Shown piece after piece: positions 35,626 through 44,479 of a stretch of DNA of 64,000 bases (its first letter is position 1; every line of letters begins with the position of its first letter). The notes beneath the pieces are model-generated. The model saw only the letters and a program-made list of their open reading frames with translations, was not told the origin of the DNA and did no database searches. Made by a program: the position numbers and the translations under genes. The stretch is from Phycisphaerae bacterium (GTDB lineage: Bacteria; Planctomycetota; Phycisphaerae; UBA1845; Fen-1342): the NCBI GenBank assembly GCA_017999985.1, contig JAGNKU010000001.1:549276-613275 (forward strand), given 5' to 3'.

Positions 35626-37557
35626 CTAGCGGCGATGGAACTGCCGCTCCAGGTCGCGGAGGGACAGACGCAGCGTCGTCGGGCGGCCGTGCGGACAGTG
35701 GCTGCTGCGCTCCGCTACAGCGCGGCGTTGCAGGAGTGCATCGATTTCCGCCGGCGTCAGCGGGTCGCCCGCCTTCACCGCCGCCTTGCACGCCATCATG
35801 TCCAGCACTTCGTGCAGCAGCGTGTCCGGGTTCGGCCGGGCGCCCTGCTCGGCGAGCAGGTCCAGCAAGTCGCGCACGAACCGCTCGTGGTCCACACGCT
35901 CCAGCAGCAGCGTCGGAAACGACTGCAGCGCCACGCTCTGCGGGCCGGCGGGCGACAGCTCGATCCCCAGCCGGGCGAGGGCCGCGGCGTGCGTCTCCAG
36001 CGCTTCCAGCCGGTCCGGCGGCACGCGGACGAGTTGCGGCAAGAGCAGCCGCTGCGATTCGAGGTTGCGCTCGGCGATGCGCTGCCGCAGCTCCTCGTAC
36101 AGGATGCGCTCGTGCAACGCGTGCTGATCGACGAGCATCAGGCCGTCATCGGTCTCGACCACGAGATACGTGTTGTGGATTTGCAGGGCGCGCGTCGGCG
36201 GGGCTTCGGCCGTGAACTCGCCCGGCTCCGGCGTCAGACGCTCCGACGGCCGCAGGCGCGCGACCTCGGCCGGGGTGGTGCGAACCGGCGGCGACGCCCC
36301 GCTTGAATCGGTGGGCGGTGCCCACCCTACGGCTGAATCGGCGGGCGATGCTGGCCCTGCGGTGGCGGGAGTGATGGGCGGTGCCCACCCTACGGTCGGC
36401 GCGGGCGCGACGTGTGGGGCCCTCGCTTGCGCTTCGGGCTCTGATGGCGTGCCTGCGTGCCTGGGTGCCTCGGCCGCCGGTCCCCGCCGGAAGAAATCCA
36501 CCATCGCCGCCTTCACGCGCTCGCGATAGTCCTCGTCCTCGCGCGGCGTGCGGAGCGGGTGATCCAGGTTGCTCGACAGGAACTTGTCGCGCAGCGCCGC
36601 CAGCACCTGCCCGTGCACGTAGTTCGAGTCCTGCCAGCGCACCTCGACCTTGGTCGGATGCACGTTCACATCCACGTGCCCCGGATCGATCGTGATGAAC
36701 AGGAACGCGACCGGCGAGCGCGACGGATCGATGAGGCTGCGATATGCCTCCTTGATCGCGTGCGAGACGAAGCGGTCGCGCACGAAGCGGCCGTTGACGA
36801 AGACATACTCCCACTTGGTCGAGCCGCGACTCTCCGCGGGCGGCGCGACCAGCCCCTCAACCAGCACGCCGCCGCCCTCCCGGCGAATCGGTAGCAGGAC
36901 CGCGGCGAGTTCCGGCCCGTAGAAGTCGGCGATGCGCTGCCGGCGATCGGTCGTGGAAGCCAGGCGGTGCGTGACGCGGTCCTGGTGTTTCAGCGTGAAG
37001 GCGATCTCTGGCTGGGCGAGGGCGATCCGCGCTAGCTGCTCGGTGATGTGCCCCATTTCGGTCTGGTTGGTGCGGAGGAACTTCCGCCGGGCGGGCACGG
37101 GGTAGAACAGATCGCGGACCTCGACGGTGGTCCCGGGCGGCGCGGAGCAGGGCCGCGGCCCGCGCAGTTGCCCGGCCTCGACCTGCAGCTCGTGCCCCAC
37201 GTCGCTGTCGCGCCGGCGCGAGATCAGTTTCAGGCGTGCGACGGCCGCGATGCTGGCGAGGGCTTCGCCGCGAAAGCCCAGCGTGTGGATGTTGAAGAGG
37301 TCCTCGTCGGTGCGGATCTTGCTGGTGGCGTGTTGCGTGACGGCCAGCTCCAGGTCGGCGGCGTCCATGCCGGCGCCGTCGTCCGTCACCTGGATCAGCC
37401 CCCGGCCGCCGTCGAGAATGGCGATGTCGACGCGCCGGGCCCCGGCGTCCAGCGCGTTTTCCACGAGCTCCTTGACGACGCTGGCCGGCCGCTCGATGCA
37501 CTCGCCGGCGGCGATCCGGCTGATGAGGGCGGGCGGCAGCAGGCGAATCTCACCCAT
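35626..37557 (-). CDS. mutL: DNA mismatch repair protein MutL, endonuclease type
   Basis: A 643-residue MutL. The N-terminal GHKL ATPase has ELVENALDAGA, TDDGAGMD and HTLGFRGEALASI. The C-terminal domain has the latent endonuclease motif DQHALHERILYEE, fitting DQHA-x2-E-x4-E, then MACKAA, CPHGRP and ERQFHRR. So this MutL probably nicks DNA itself, as in bacteria without MutH. The ATG at 37557 was chosen; 127 further upstream codons lack homology. The linker (about residues 361-417) is composed of dispersed repeat elements, giving VGWAPPI and VGWAPPT peptides. A TATACT box sits close upstream on the minus strand. Confidence 0.95.
   Translation of the reverse strand: MGEIRLLPPALISRIAAGECIERPASVVKELVENALDAGARRVDIAILDGGRGLIQVTDDGAGMDAADLELAVTQHATSKIRTDEDLFNIHTLGFRGEALASIAAVARLKLISRRRDSDVGHELQVEAGQLRGPRPCSAPPGTTVEVRDLFYPVPARRKFLRTNQTEMGHITEQLARIALAQPEIAFTLKHQDRVTHRLASTTDRRQRIADFYGPELAAVLLPIRREGGGVLVEGLVAPPAESRGSTKWEYVFVNGRFVRDRFVSHAIKEAYRSLIDPSRSPVAFLFITIDPGHVDVNVHPTKVEVRWQDSNYVHGQVLAALRDKFLSSNLDHPLRTPREDEDYRERVKAAMVDFFRRGPAAEAPRHAGTPSEPEAQARAPHVAPAPTVGWAPPITPATAGPASPADSAVGWAPPTDSSGASPPVRTTPAEVARLRPSERLTPEPGEFTAEAPPTRALQIHNTYLVVETDDGLMLVDQHALHERILYEELRQRIAERNLESQRLLLPQLVRVPPDRLEALETHAAALARLGIELSPAGPQSVALQSFPTLLLERVDHERFVRDLLDLLAEQGARPNPDTLLHEVLDMMACKAAVKAGDPLTPAEIDALLQRRAVAERSSHCPHGRPTTLRLSLRDLERQFHRR
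36305..36473. repeat. dispersed repeats in frame inside the mutL linker
   Basis: Two copies of GGGCGGTGCCCACCCTACGG (near 36312 and 36375) and one decayed copy (36335-36365) are palindromic. GGGCCCTCGCTTGCGCTTCG at 36417 matches the intergenic copy at 35466 with one change. At 36447-36470 three octamers follow: GCGTGCCT, GCGTGCCT, GGGTGCCT. All are translated without breaking mutL. Confidence 0.8.
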
Positions 37558-37683
37558 CGAATCCGGGCCTCCATTCGCCGGAAGTATAGCCGGGAGTGAT
37601 AGAATGCCGCGAACGGGTTGTGGGGTCCCGGCGGGTGTCGCCGGCCGCGCGACCGGACAGGACCTGCGAGCAGGAGCCAGAGC

Positions 37684-39048
37684 GTGGACAGGATCAGTGC
37701 TTATCTGCATGACCATCAGCGTGAGCACCGAGAGTGGATGACCGCGCTGTGCCGGATCCCCAGCATCAGCACGAAGCCCGAGCACAAGGACGATTGTGTC
37801 GCGGCGGCCCGCTGGACGCGGGACCTGTGCACCCGCATCGGGCTCAAGGCCGAGGTGCACGCGACTGGCGGGCATCCGTTGGTGTACGCGGAGCACTGCC
37901 AGGCGGCGGGCGCGCCGACCTTCCTGGTTTATGGCCATCTCGACGTGCAGCCGGAGGGCGACCTGAAGCTGTGGGACGCTGGGCCGTTCGAGCCGGTCGA
38001 GAAGGATGGGCTGTTAATCTGTCGCGGCTCGGCGGATGACAAGGGACAGGTGCTAATTCACCTGCGGGCGGTCGCCGCGTGGCTCGCGGTCGAGAAGCGG
38101 CTGCCGGTGAACCTGAAATTCCTGCTCGAAGGCGAAGAGGAAATCTCGTCGCCGCATCTGGGGCCGTTCCTGGAGAAGCACCGCGACCTGCTGCGCTGCG
38201 AGCACATCCTGATCTCTGACACGGGGATGTACGCGGACGGCTGGCCGACGGTGACGTATGGAACGCGGGGTCTGCTCTACAAGGAAATCCGGCTCAGCGG
38301 GCCGAAGCACGACCTGCACAGCGGATCATTCGGCGGGACGATCGCGAACCCGGCGAACGTGCTGGCGCGGATTATTGCCTCGCTGCACGATGCCGACGGC
38401 CGCGTCACGATTCCGGGATTCTATGACGATGTCGCCGAGGCCAGCTCCGCCGAGCGCGAGCAGCTCCGGTCGCTGCCGTTCGACGAGCAAGAATACCTCG
38501 CGGACACGGGCTGCCCGGGCGTGACCGGCGAAAAGGGTTACAGCACCAACGAACGCCGGTGGATTCGCCCGACGCTCGACGTGAACGGCATTTACGGCGG
38601 GTTCATGGCCGAGGGTGCGAACACGATCATCCCGGCCCGCGCGGGTGCGAAGGTCAGCATGCGGCTGGTCCCCAACCAGAAAGGCGCGCGGATCGGCGAG
38701 CTCTTCGAGCAGGCGATCCGGGCGCGCTGCCCCGACACGGTCCGGCTCGAGATTCTGCACCACGGCTCGGCTGACGCGTACGGGGCCCCGCTCGACAGCC
38801 GGCCGATGCAGGCGGCCCGGCGCGCGCTGCGTGAGGCGTTCGACCGCGAGCCGGCGTTTGTCCGCGAGGGCGGCTCGCTGCCGATCCTGCCGCTGTTCAA
38901 GCGTGTGCTCGGCGCGGACAGCCTGATGCTGGGCTTTGCTGGCCCGAACTGCAACGCGCACGGGCCGAACGAGAACGTGCGGCTGGAGGACCTGGATCGT
39001 GGGGCCGACGCCGTCGCCCGGCTTTACGCGTACTTAACGGAACGCTGA
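37684..39048 (+). CDS. M20-family dipeptidase
   Basis: A 454-residue metallopeptidase of the M20 (CNDP-like) family, hydrolysing di- or short peptides. Zinc ligands are visible: VYGHLDVQP, GSADDKGQ, the catalytic GEEEISSP, SDTGMYADG, and a C-terminal histidine in NCNAHGPNENV. A lid/dimerisation domain lies in the middle (GPKHDLHSGSFGG). The GTG at 37684 has AGGAG seven bases upstream and matches the family N-terminus (VDRISAYLHDHQ); 22 codons upstream have no support. It is first in a plus-strand run of transport genes. Confidence 0.92.
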   Translation: MDRISAYLHDHQREHREWMTALCRIPSISTKPEHKDDCVAAARWTRDLCTRIGLKAEVHATGGHPLVYAEHCQAAGAPTFLVYGHLDVQPEGDLKLWDAGPFEPVEKDGLLICRGSADDKGQVLIHLRAVAAWLAVEKRLPVNLKFLLEGEEEISSPHLGPFLEKHRDLLRCEHILISDTGMYADGWPTVTYGTRGLLYKEIRLSGPKHDLHSGSFGGTIANPANVLARIIASLHDADGRVTIPGFYDDVAEASSAEREQLRSLPFDEQEYLADTGCPGVTGEKGYSTNERRWIRPTLDVNGIYGGFMAEGANTIIPARAGAKVSMRLVPNQKGARIGELFEQAIRARCPDTVRLEILHHGSADAYGAPLDSRPMQAARRALREAFDREPAFVREGGSLPILPLFKRVLGADSLMLGFAGPNCNAHGPNENVRLEDLDRGADAVARLYAYLTER

Positions 39049-39123
39049 CACGCCGGCAGTTGACCGATCGCGCCGCGATCCGGTTCAATACCTGACTCCC
39101 CGGCGTGCAAGCGAGGACGCAGA

Positions 39124-40188
39124 GTGATCCCGGTTTCCATCCGCAGTGTGGTCAAGCGATTCGGCCGCGTCCGGGCGCTCGATGATGTCACCCTGGACAT
39201 CGAGCGCGGCGAGCTGTTTTTTCTGCTCGGTCCGTCCGGCTGTGGCAAGACGACCCTGCTGCGGACGATCGCGGGGTTCTATACGCCGGATGCGGGCCGC
39301 GTGCTGTTCGGTGACACGGATGTAACCGTTTTGCCGCCGCAGCGTCGCAACACGGGCATGGTGTTTCAGAACTATGCGCTCTGGCCGCACATGAGCGTGG
39401 AGGCGAACGTCGCCTTCGGGCTCAAGGTCCGCCATGTGCCGCGCCGGGAGCGCAATCGGCGCGTGGCTGAAGCGCTCGCCACGGTCCGCATGGACCCGTA
39501 CGCCCGCCGCAAGCCGAATCAGCTCTCCGGCGGGCAACAGCAGCGCGTCGCCTTGGCCCGCGCGCTGGTGATCCGCCCGCAGTGTCTGCTGCTCGACGAG
39601 CCGCTGAGCAACCTGGACGCGAAGTTGCGGCTGGAGATGCGCGGCGAGATCCGCCGGCTGTGCAAAGAGGCCGGCCTGACGGGCGTCTATGTGACGCATG
39701 ATCAGAAGGAGGCGCTCTCGATCGCCGACCGGATGGCGGTGATGTTCGACGGGCGAATCGGGCAGGTCGGCACGCCGCGCGAGCTGTATCGTCGGCCGGC
39801 GAACGCGGCGACCGCGGATTTTCTGGGGGAAACGAACTTCCTGGATGCGACGATCCGCAGCGCCGCGGGCGAACGGCGGATCGTCGATACGCCGATGGGC
39901 GCGTTGCACGCGGTGGCGGACGGCGGCGCGCCGACGACCGGCCCGTGCACGCTGTCGATTCGCCCGGAGGCGGTCACGGTGGACGCGGACGAACGAGCGG
40001 AGAACCGGCTGAGCGCGGAAGTGGCCGAGAGCGTGTATCTCGGCGATGCGCTGCAATTGACGCTGACGGTGGGCGACGTGCGCTTGCGGGCGACCGTGGC
40101 CGAGCGTGCCCGGCGCGCGGCGCTCGCGCCCGGCCAGACGCTGGCCTGTGCCGTTGATCCCCATGACGTTGTGATCTTGAGAGACTGA
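39124..40188 (+). CDS. ABC import ATPase (FbpC/PotA-like) with TOBE domain
   Basis: A 354-residue nucleotide-binding subunit. Walker A GPSGCGKTT, Q-loop FQNYALWPHM, signature LSGGQQQR, Walker B LLLDEPLSNLD and switch VTHDQKEA are all intact. Residues about 240-350 form a TOBE domain (SIRPEAVTVD). Sequence pattern fits importers of iron(III), spermidine or thiamine. GTG at 39124 has GAGGA upstream. It stands six bases before a matching binding-protein gene, but no permease gene is present in the window. Confidence 0.92.
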   Translation: MIPVSIRSVVKRFGRVRALDDVTLDIERGELFFLLGPSGCGKTTLLRTIAGFYTPDAGRVLFGDTDVTVLPPQRRNTGMVFQNYALWPHMSVEANVAFGLKVRHVPRRERNRRVAEALATVRMDPYARRKPNQLSGGQQQRVALARALVIRPQCLLLDEPLSNLDAKLRLEMRGEIRRLCKEAGLTGVYVTHDQKEALSIADRMAVMFDGRIGQVGTPRELYRRPANAATADFLGETNFLDATIRSAAGERRIVDTPMGALHAVADGGAPTTGPCTLSIRPEAVTVDADERAENRLSAEVAESVYLGDALQLTLTVGDVRLRATVAERARRAALAPGQTLACAVDPHDVVILRD

Positions 40189-40193
40189 GAGAC

Positions 40194-41525
40194 ATGCGAA
40201 TTGCCATTGGAATGTTGATCGCACTGGTTTTCGGGGCGGCCCTCTTGCCCGGCGCGTACGCCGAGGAATATGACCTGGAGATCATCTCGCCGCACAACGA
40301 GTACATTCAGGCCGAATTCGAACGCGCGTTCGTCGCCCAGGTCGGCCGGCCGTTGAAGATCCGCTGGATCAAGAAGGGCACCGGCCAGATCATGCAGCAG
40401 CTCGACGCCCAGGACCGCGCGACCAAGGGTGGCTCGTTCGGGCTCGATGTGTTCTTCGGCGGCGGCGTCCCCGATCACGACCAGGCGGCGGCGCGGGGCT
40501 ATCTCGAGGTGGCGAACATCCCGGCAGAGATTCTCGCGGGCATTCCCCGGGAAATCGCCGGCGTGGCGAACTATGGCGCCAACAACATCTGGATCGGCTC
40601 GGCGCATTCGGCGTTCGGCATCCTGGAGCATCTGCCGGGCCTGAAGAACCAGAATCTGCCGGAACTCGAGCAGTGGTCCGACCTTGGTGAGCCGCGGATG
40701 TTCAGTTGGGTCGTGATCGCGGACCCGCGCAAATCGTCCAGTGTGCGCGTCAGCTATGAGCTGATCCTTCAGCAGTACGGCTGGGAAAAGGGTTGGCCGC
40801 TGTTAATGCAGATCGCGGCGAACGCGCGGCTGATCACGGACTCGTCCAGCGCTGTGCCGAACGAGATCGCCACGGGCAACGTTCTGGCCGGGCCGTGCAT
40901 CGACTTCTACGCCTACGGCCGCGTGACCCAGGCCGGTGCGGACGTGCTCAAGTACGTCAAACCCGCCGGCGGCTTCTCGGTCACGCCCGATCCGATCTCC
41001 ATGCTGCGTCAGCCGCCGCACCGCGCGCTTGCCGAGCGGTTTATCACGTTCGTCCTCAGTCCCGAGGGACAGCGGCTGTGGATCCTGCCGGCGGGCGTGG
41101 ACGGCGGCCCGGCGCAGAACGCGCTGTATCGGATGCCGGTGCGGCCGGACGTGTGTCGCCAGTATGCCGCGCAGATGCTCGTCATGGACCCGTACCAGAT
41201 GGAGCAGGAGGGCATTCTCCGCAAGGTGGACGACGAGCTGCAGCGCGCCCGCAACACGCTGCTGTCCGAGCTGATGGGGGCGGCGCTGCTGGACCTGCAC
41301 AAGGACCTGCGCGAAACGTGGAAGGCGCTGATCGACGGTGGCATGAAGCCCGCCGCGCTGGAAGAATGGACCAGGCTGCCGTTCAGCGCAGCGGAGTCGC
41401 TCGAGATCGCCAGGAAGCTGGAGGGCGACGAGGGCCAGCGCGAACGCGAGGTTCGCCGCATCGCCCGCGACTGGACCCGGCAGTTCAAAGAGAAGTACGA
41501 CCGCGTGAAGCGGCTCGCGAAGTAG
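40194..41525 (+). CDS. extracellular solute-binding protein, iron/polyamine type
   Basis: A 443-residue periplasmic binding protein. The signal peptide (MRIAIGMLIALVFGAALL, ending near AYAEE) is followed by a bacterial solute-binding family 1 fold: LEIISPHNEYIQAEFERAF, a central DVFFGGGVPDHDQAA strand and VVIADPRKSS. Pattern and partner ATPase suggest FutA/AfuA-like iron or a related ligand; the ligand cannot be fixed. The last 100 residues are an extra charged helical tail, unusual for the family. Only six bases separate it from the ATPase gene and from the next gene. Confidence 0.88.
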   Translation: MRIAIGMLIALVFGAALLPGAYAEEYDLEIISPHNEYIQAEFERAFVAQVGRPLKIRWIKKGTGQIMQQLDAQDRATKGGSFGLDVFFGGGVPDHDQAAARGYLEVANIPAEILAGIPREIAGVANYGANNIWIGSAHSAFGILEHLPGLKNQNLPELEQWSDLGEPRMFSWVVIADPRKSSSVRVSYELILQQYGWEKGWPLLMQIAANARLITDSSSAVPNEIATGNVLAGPCIDFYAYGRVTQAGADVLKYVKPAGGFSVTPDPISMLRQPPHRALAERFITFVLSPEGQRLWILPAGVDGGPAQNALYRMPVRPDVCRQYAAQMLVMDPYQMEQEGILRKVDDELQRARNTLLSELMGAALLDLHKDLRETWKALIDGGMKPAALEEWTRLPFSAAESLEIARKLEGDEGQREREVRRIARDWTRQFKEKYDRVKRLAK

Positions 41526-41531
41526 ACCGGC

Positions 41532-42200
41532 ATGCACAAGCACGGCCCGCTCCAGCTCGCAGTGTTCGTGGAACCGATGTTCCAGGAGAACGCCCTGCTG
41601 CTCTGGACGGCGGACGGGCCGGCGGCGTGGCTGATTGATCCCGGGTTGCCGCCGCACGCGGAACAGATGCGCGCAGCGCTCCGGGCGCGCCAGCTCACCG
41701 CGGCGGCGATCCTGCTCACGCATTGCCACGCCGACCACATCGCCGGTGCGGGCGAGCTGTGCGCGTCACTGGACGGCGTGCAGCTCTATGCGCCGCGCGA
41801 CGAGGAGCACATGCTCTCCGATCCAGAGGCGAACCTCTCCGCGCCGTTCGGGTTCAACGTCACGACGCCGCCGGCCAATCGGCTGCTCGCCCCGGGCGAA
41901 ACGCTCACGCTCGGCGCCCTGACCTGGCAGGTCCTCGACGTCGCCGGCCATTCGCCGGGCGGACTCGCGTTCTACTGCGCCGCCGCCGGCGTGGTCATCA
42001 CGGGTGATGCGCTCTTCGCCGGCAGCATCGGCCGGTACGATTTTCCCGGCAGCTCCGGCGCGCGGCTGCTCGCCAACATCCGTCAACATCTGTTGACGTT
42101 GCCGCCGGAGACGGTGGTCTATGCGGGGCACGGGCCGGCGACGACGATCGGCGACGAGCTCGAAACTAACCCGTTCCTGGACGAGGATTTCCGCGCATGA
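41532..42200 (+). CDS. metallo-beta-lactamase-fold hydrolase, glyoxalase II-like
   Basis: A 222-residue hydrolase. The metal motif is THCHADHIAG (HxHxDH), followed by metal ligands in VAGHSPGG and ITGDALFAGSIGR and a final VYAGHGPATT. The pattern matches the YcbL/glyoxalase-II branch of thioester hydrolases. Its stop overlaps the next start as ATGA. The real substrate is unknown; linkage to the importer genes may be only transcriptional. Confidence 0.9.
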   Translation: MHKHGPLQLAVFVEPMFQENALLLWTADGPAAWLIDPGLPPHAEQMRAALRARQLTAAAILLTHCHADHIAGAGELCASLDGVQLYAPRDEEHMLSDPEANLSAPFGFNVTTPPANRLLAPGETLTLGALTWQVLDVAGHSPGGLAFYCAAAGVVITGDALFAGSIGRYDFPGSSGARLLANIRQHLLTLPPETVVYAGHGPATTIGDELETNPFLDEDFRA

Positions 42201-42703
42201 GGCCGCTGGGGCTGTTGCTGCTCCCGCTCTGCGTCGGCTGCGCGACCGGCGGACGGCAGGTGGCGGACGCATTCCCGCCGGGCAGCGTCGCCGCGCCATG
42301 GGTGCTGCAGAGCGAGGTGTGGGCCGGCAGCTTTGACGCGGCCGCCTCCGCGCTGGGCGACGACGCGGAAATCTGGCGGAAATACAATCCGACCCGCGTG
42401 TGGTTGGCCGTGTATACACATGAGAGCGAGACCGAGCGCAGTCTCAAGGTGCGGTGCTTCGCGTTCGGTTCGGCCGACGATGCCCGCCGGGCGTTCGCGC
42501 GTTTTCAGCCGCTCGAGGCGAAGCCGTTCGCGTACGGCGACGCGGGCTGCTGGACCGAGATCGGCGTGCTGTTCCAGTGGGGGCGGCTGGTGTGCGACAT
42601 CTTCGGCGACCGCGCCTCGTGGGGCAGCCAGGTGCAGTCGTCGCTGCTAGCGGCGCACATCGCGCGGCGCATGCCTCCGGGTGCACCCGGCGATCCGCAA
42701 TGA
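42197..42703 (+). CDS. lipoprotein of unknown function
   Basis: A 168-residue lipoprotein: MRPLGLLLLPLC leads to the lipobox CVGC. The mature part contains VWLAVYTHESETER and FGSADDARRAFARFQP, a ferredoxin-like alpha/beta pattern, with no family recognised. It overlaps its neighbours on both sides by ATGA, so it is translationally coupled to the hydrolase before it and the binding protein after it. Confidence 0.8.
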   Translation: MRPLGLLLLPLCVGCATGGRQVADAFPPGSVAAPWVLQSEVWAGSFDAAASALGDDAEIWRKYNPTRVWLAVYTHESETERSLKVRCFAFGSADDARRAFARFQPLEAKPFAYGDAGCWTEIGVLFQWGRLVCDIFGDRASWGSQVQSSLLAAHIARRMPPGAPGDPQ

Positions 42704-43674
42704 ACGCGGGCGGGCTCATCGCGCACGCGTGTGCGCTGCTCGCCGCGGTGAGCGCGGGCTGCACGCGCCCCCCGGCCACACCGACCGGGCAACCCACGAC
42801 CAGCGCTGCGGTCAGCACGCTGCGCGACTGGGTCGTCGATCCGCCGCTGGTCGACAGCGAGCGCGCGTTGCCTTGTCCGCGGTTGCTCAGTGCCGCCCCG
42901 AACATCACGGAGATCTGCGGCGCGCTCGGCCTGACTGAGCATCTTGTGGGCCGGACGCGCTACTGCCTGTATCCGCCCGCGATCGCGCGCGTGCGCTCCA
43001 TCGGCGCGCTCAACGATCTGAACGTCGAGACACTGCTCCAGATTCGCCCCGAGTTGATCATTGTCTCCGGCGCGAGTCGCGCGATCGCCGACCGACTCAC
43101 ACGGCTTGGCCTGCGGTACGAGGCTGTGCCGGACTGGACGCTGGCCGACTTGTTCACGGCGATCGAGCGGATCGGCGGTCTGACCGGCCGCCCGCGGACC
43201 GCGGCGCGGCTTATCGATGGCATCCGCGCGGACCTGGACACGGTCACGACACGTTACCACACGATGCGTCCGGCCCGCGTGCTGCTGTTGACCGGGCCGC
43301 TGGCCGCTCCGCCGACGCCGCCCGATGCAGCCGGCCCGGGCTCGTTCTACGACGACCTGTTGCGGCGCGTGGGGCACACGAACGTCGTCGCGGCCGGGGG
43401 AGGCGCCTTTGCCCCAGTCGCGCTGGAATTCGTGCTGCGCGCCGATCCGGATGTGATCATCGAGCTGGCCCCGGATGCGACGCAGCGCCCCGCCGGCGAC
43501 GCTGATGCGCTGCGCGCGTGGGCGCAGGTTGGCCCCCTGCGGGCAGTCGCCACCCGGCGCGTGCACGTGCTCATCGGTCCGCAGCATTTTGAGCTTGGGC
43601 CGCGCATTGCGCAGACATTTGAGGCGATTTGCAGCATCATGGCCAACGAGCAACATGAATCCGCCGCCCACTGA
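42700..43674 (+). CDS. BtuF-like ABC substrate-binding lipoprotein
   Basis: A 324-residue periplasmic-binding lipoprotein of the helical-backbone (BtuF/FhuD) class. The ATG at 42700 overlaps the preceding stop, followed by a signal with lipobox SAGC. Typical blocks: RLLSAAPNITEICGALGLT, VGRTRYCLYPP, LNVETLLQIRPELIIV and VEFVLRADPDVIIE-like LEFVLRADPDVIIE. The class binds cobalamin or iron chelates; no ligand can be assigned. It overlaps an ATPase gene by 20 bases. No permease lies between them or nearby. Confidence 0.9.
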   Translation: MNAGGLIAHACALLAAVSAGCTRPPATPTGQPTTSAAVSTLRDWVVDPPLVDSERALPCPRLLSAAPNITEICGALGLTEHLVGRTRYCLYPPAIARVRSIGALNDLNVETLLQIRPELIIVSGASRAIADRLTRLGLRYEAVPDWTLADLFTAIERIGGLTGRPRTAARLIDGIRADLDTVTTRYHTMRPARVLLLTGPLAAPPTPPDAAGPGSFYDDLLRRVGHTNVVAAGGGAFAPVALEFVLRADPDVIIELAPDATQRPAGDADALRAWAQVGPLRAVATRRVHVLIGPQHFELGPRIAQTFEAICSIMANEQHESAAH

Positions 43675-44479
43675 CAACGCGACCGGCCCGCGCCTCGTGT
43701 GCGCGCACCTGCACCTCCGCCGGGGCGGACGCGACGTCGTGCAGGACGTGAACTTCACGCTGGCCGGCGACGAATGCGCGTCGCTGGTGGGACCGAACGG
43801 GTCGGGCAAGACGTCCCTGCTGCTGGCGCTGCTGGGATTGCTGCCGCCGACGAGCGGCACCGTGCGGCTCGACGGCGTGGACGTGGGCCGCCTGGCGCCG
43901 CGCGCCCGGGCACGCTATGCCGCCTACGTGCCGCAAAGCCTCGAACGCGTGCCGGCGTTTCGCGTTGCTGAAGTCGTCGCCGGCGGGCGCTATGCACACG
44001 CCGGTGCCTGGCGACCGCTGGCGGCGCGCGACCACGCGGTGATCGACCAGGCCCTGGCGCGCTGCGGTTTGACCAGCCGCGCGGACCAGCCGTTCGATAC
44101 CGTCAGTGGTGGCGAGCGCCAGAAGACGCTGCTGGCCGCCGCCCTCGCGCAGGATGCGCAAATGTTGTTTCTCGACGAACCGGATACGGCCCTCGATCCG
44201 GCGGTGCAAATCGAACTGGTGGCCATCCTGCGCAGCTGGCACGACACCGGCCGCGGCATCCTGCTCATCAGCCACGACCTGCAAATGCCGGCCGCGCTGG
44301 GCGGTCGTGTCATCGCGCTCCGCGCGGGGCGCATGGTCGCGGACGGGCCGGCGGCGGAAGTGCTGACGCCGGAGCGGCTGGCGTTGGTCTACGACGCCCC
44401 CTTTGGCACGGCGACGACGGCGGACGGCACGCGGGTCGTCTTGCCCGCGTGGTGGCGCGCCGCGTCACCGCGCCTCTGA
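43655..44479 (+). CDS. ABC import ATPase, BtuD/FecE-like
   Basis: A 274-residue nucleotide-binding subunit. Walker A GPNGSGKTS, Q-loop YVPQSLERVPAF, signature TVSGGERQKTLLAAAL, Walker B MLFLDEPDTALD and switch LISHDLQM are all present. It matches the ATPases of vitamin B12 and siderophore importers. The ATG at 43655 lies within the end of the binding-protein gene. The expected BtuC/FecD-type permease is missing from this locus. Its 3' end overlaps plsY convergently by 15 bases. Confidence 0.9.
   Translation: MNPPPTDNATGPRLVCAHLHLRRGGRDVVQDVNFTLAGDECASLVGPNGSGKTSLLLALLGLLPPTSGTVRLDGVDVGRLAPRARARYAAYVPQSLERVPAFRVAEVVAGGRYAHAGAWRPLAARDHAVIDQALARCGLTSRADQPFDTVSGGERQKTLLAAALAQDAQMLFLDEPDTALDPAVQIELVAILRSWHDTGRGILLISHDLQMPAALGGRVIALRAGRMVADGPAAEVLTPERLALVYDAPFGTATTADGTRVVLPAWWRAASPRL

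Noticed and set aside
35237-35791. 184-codon minus-strand frame before mutL
   Set aside because: Its sequence is composed of translated dispersed repeats and overlaps the mutL 3' end.
37558-37938. N-terminal extension of mutL by 127 codons
   Set aside because: MGEIRLLPP at 37557 is the normal MutL start; the extension overlaps the opposite M20 gene leader and has no homology.
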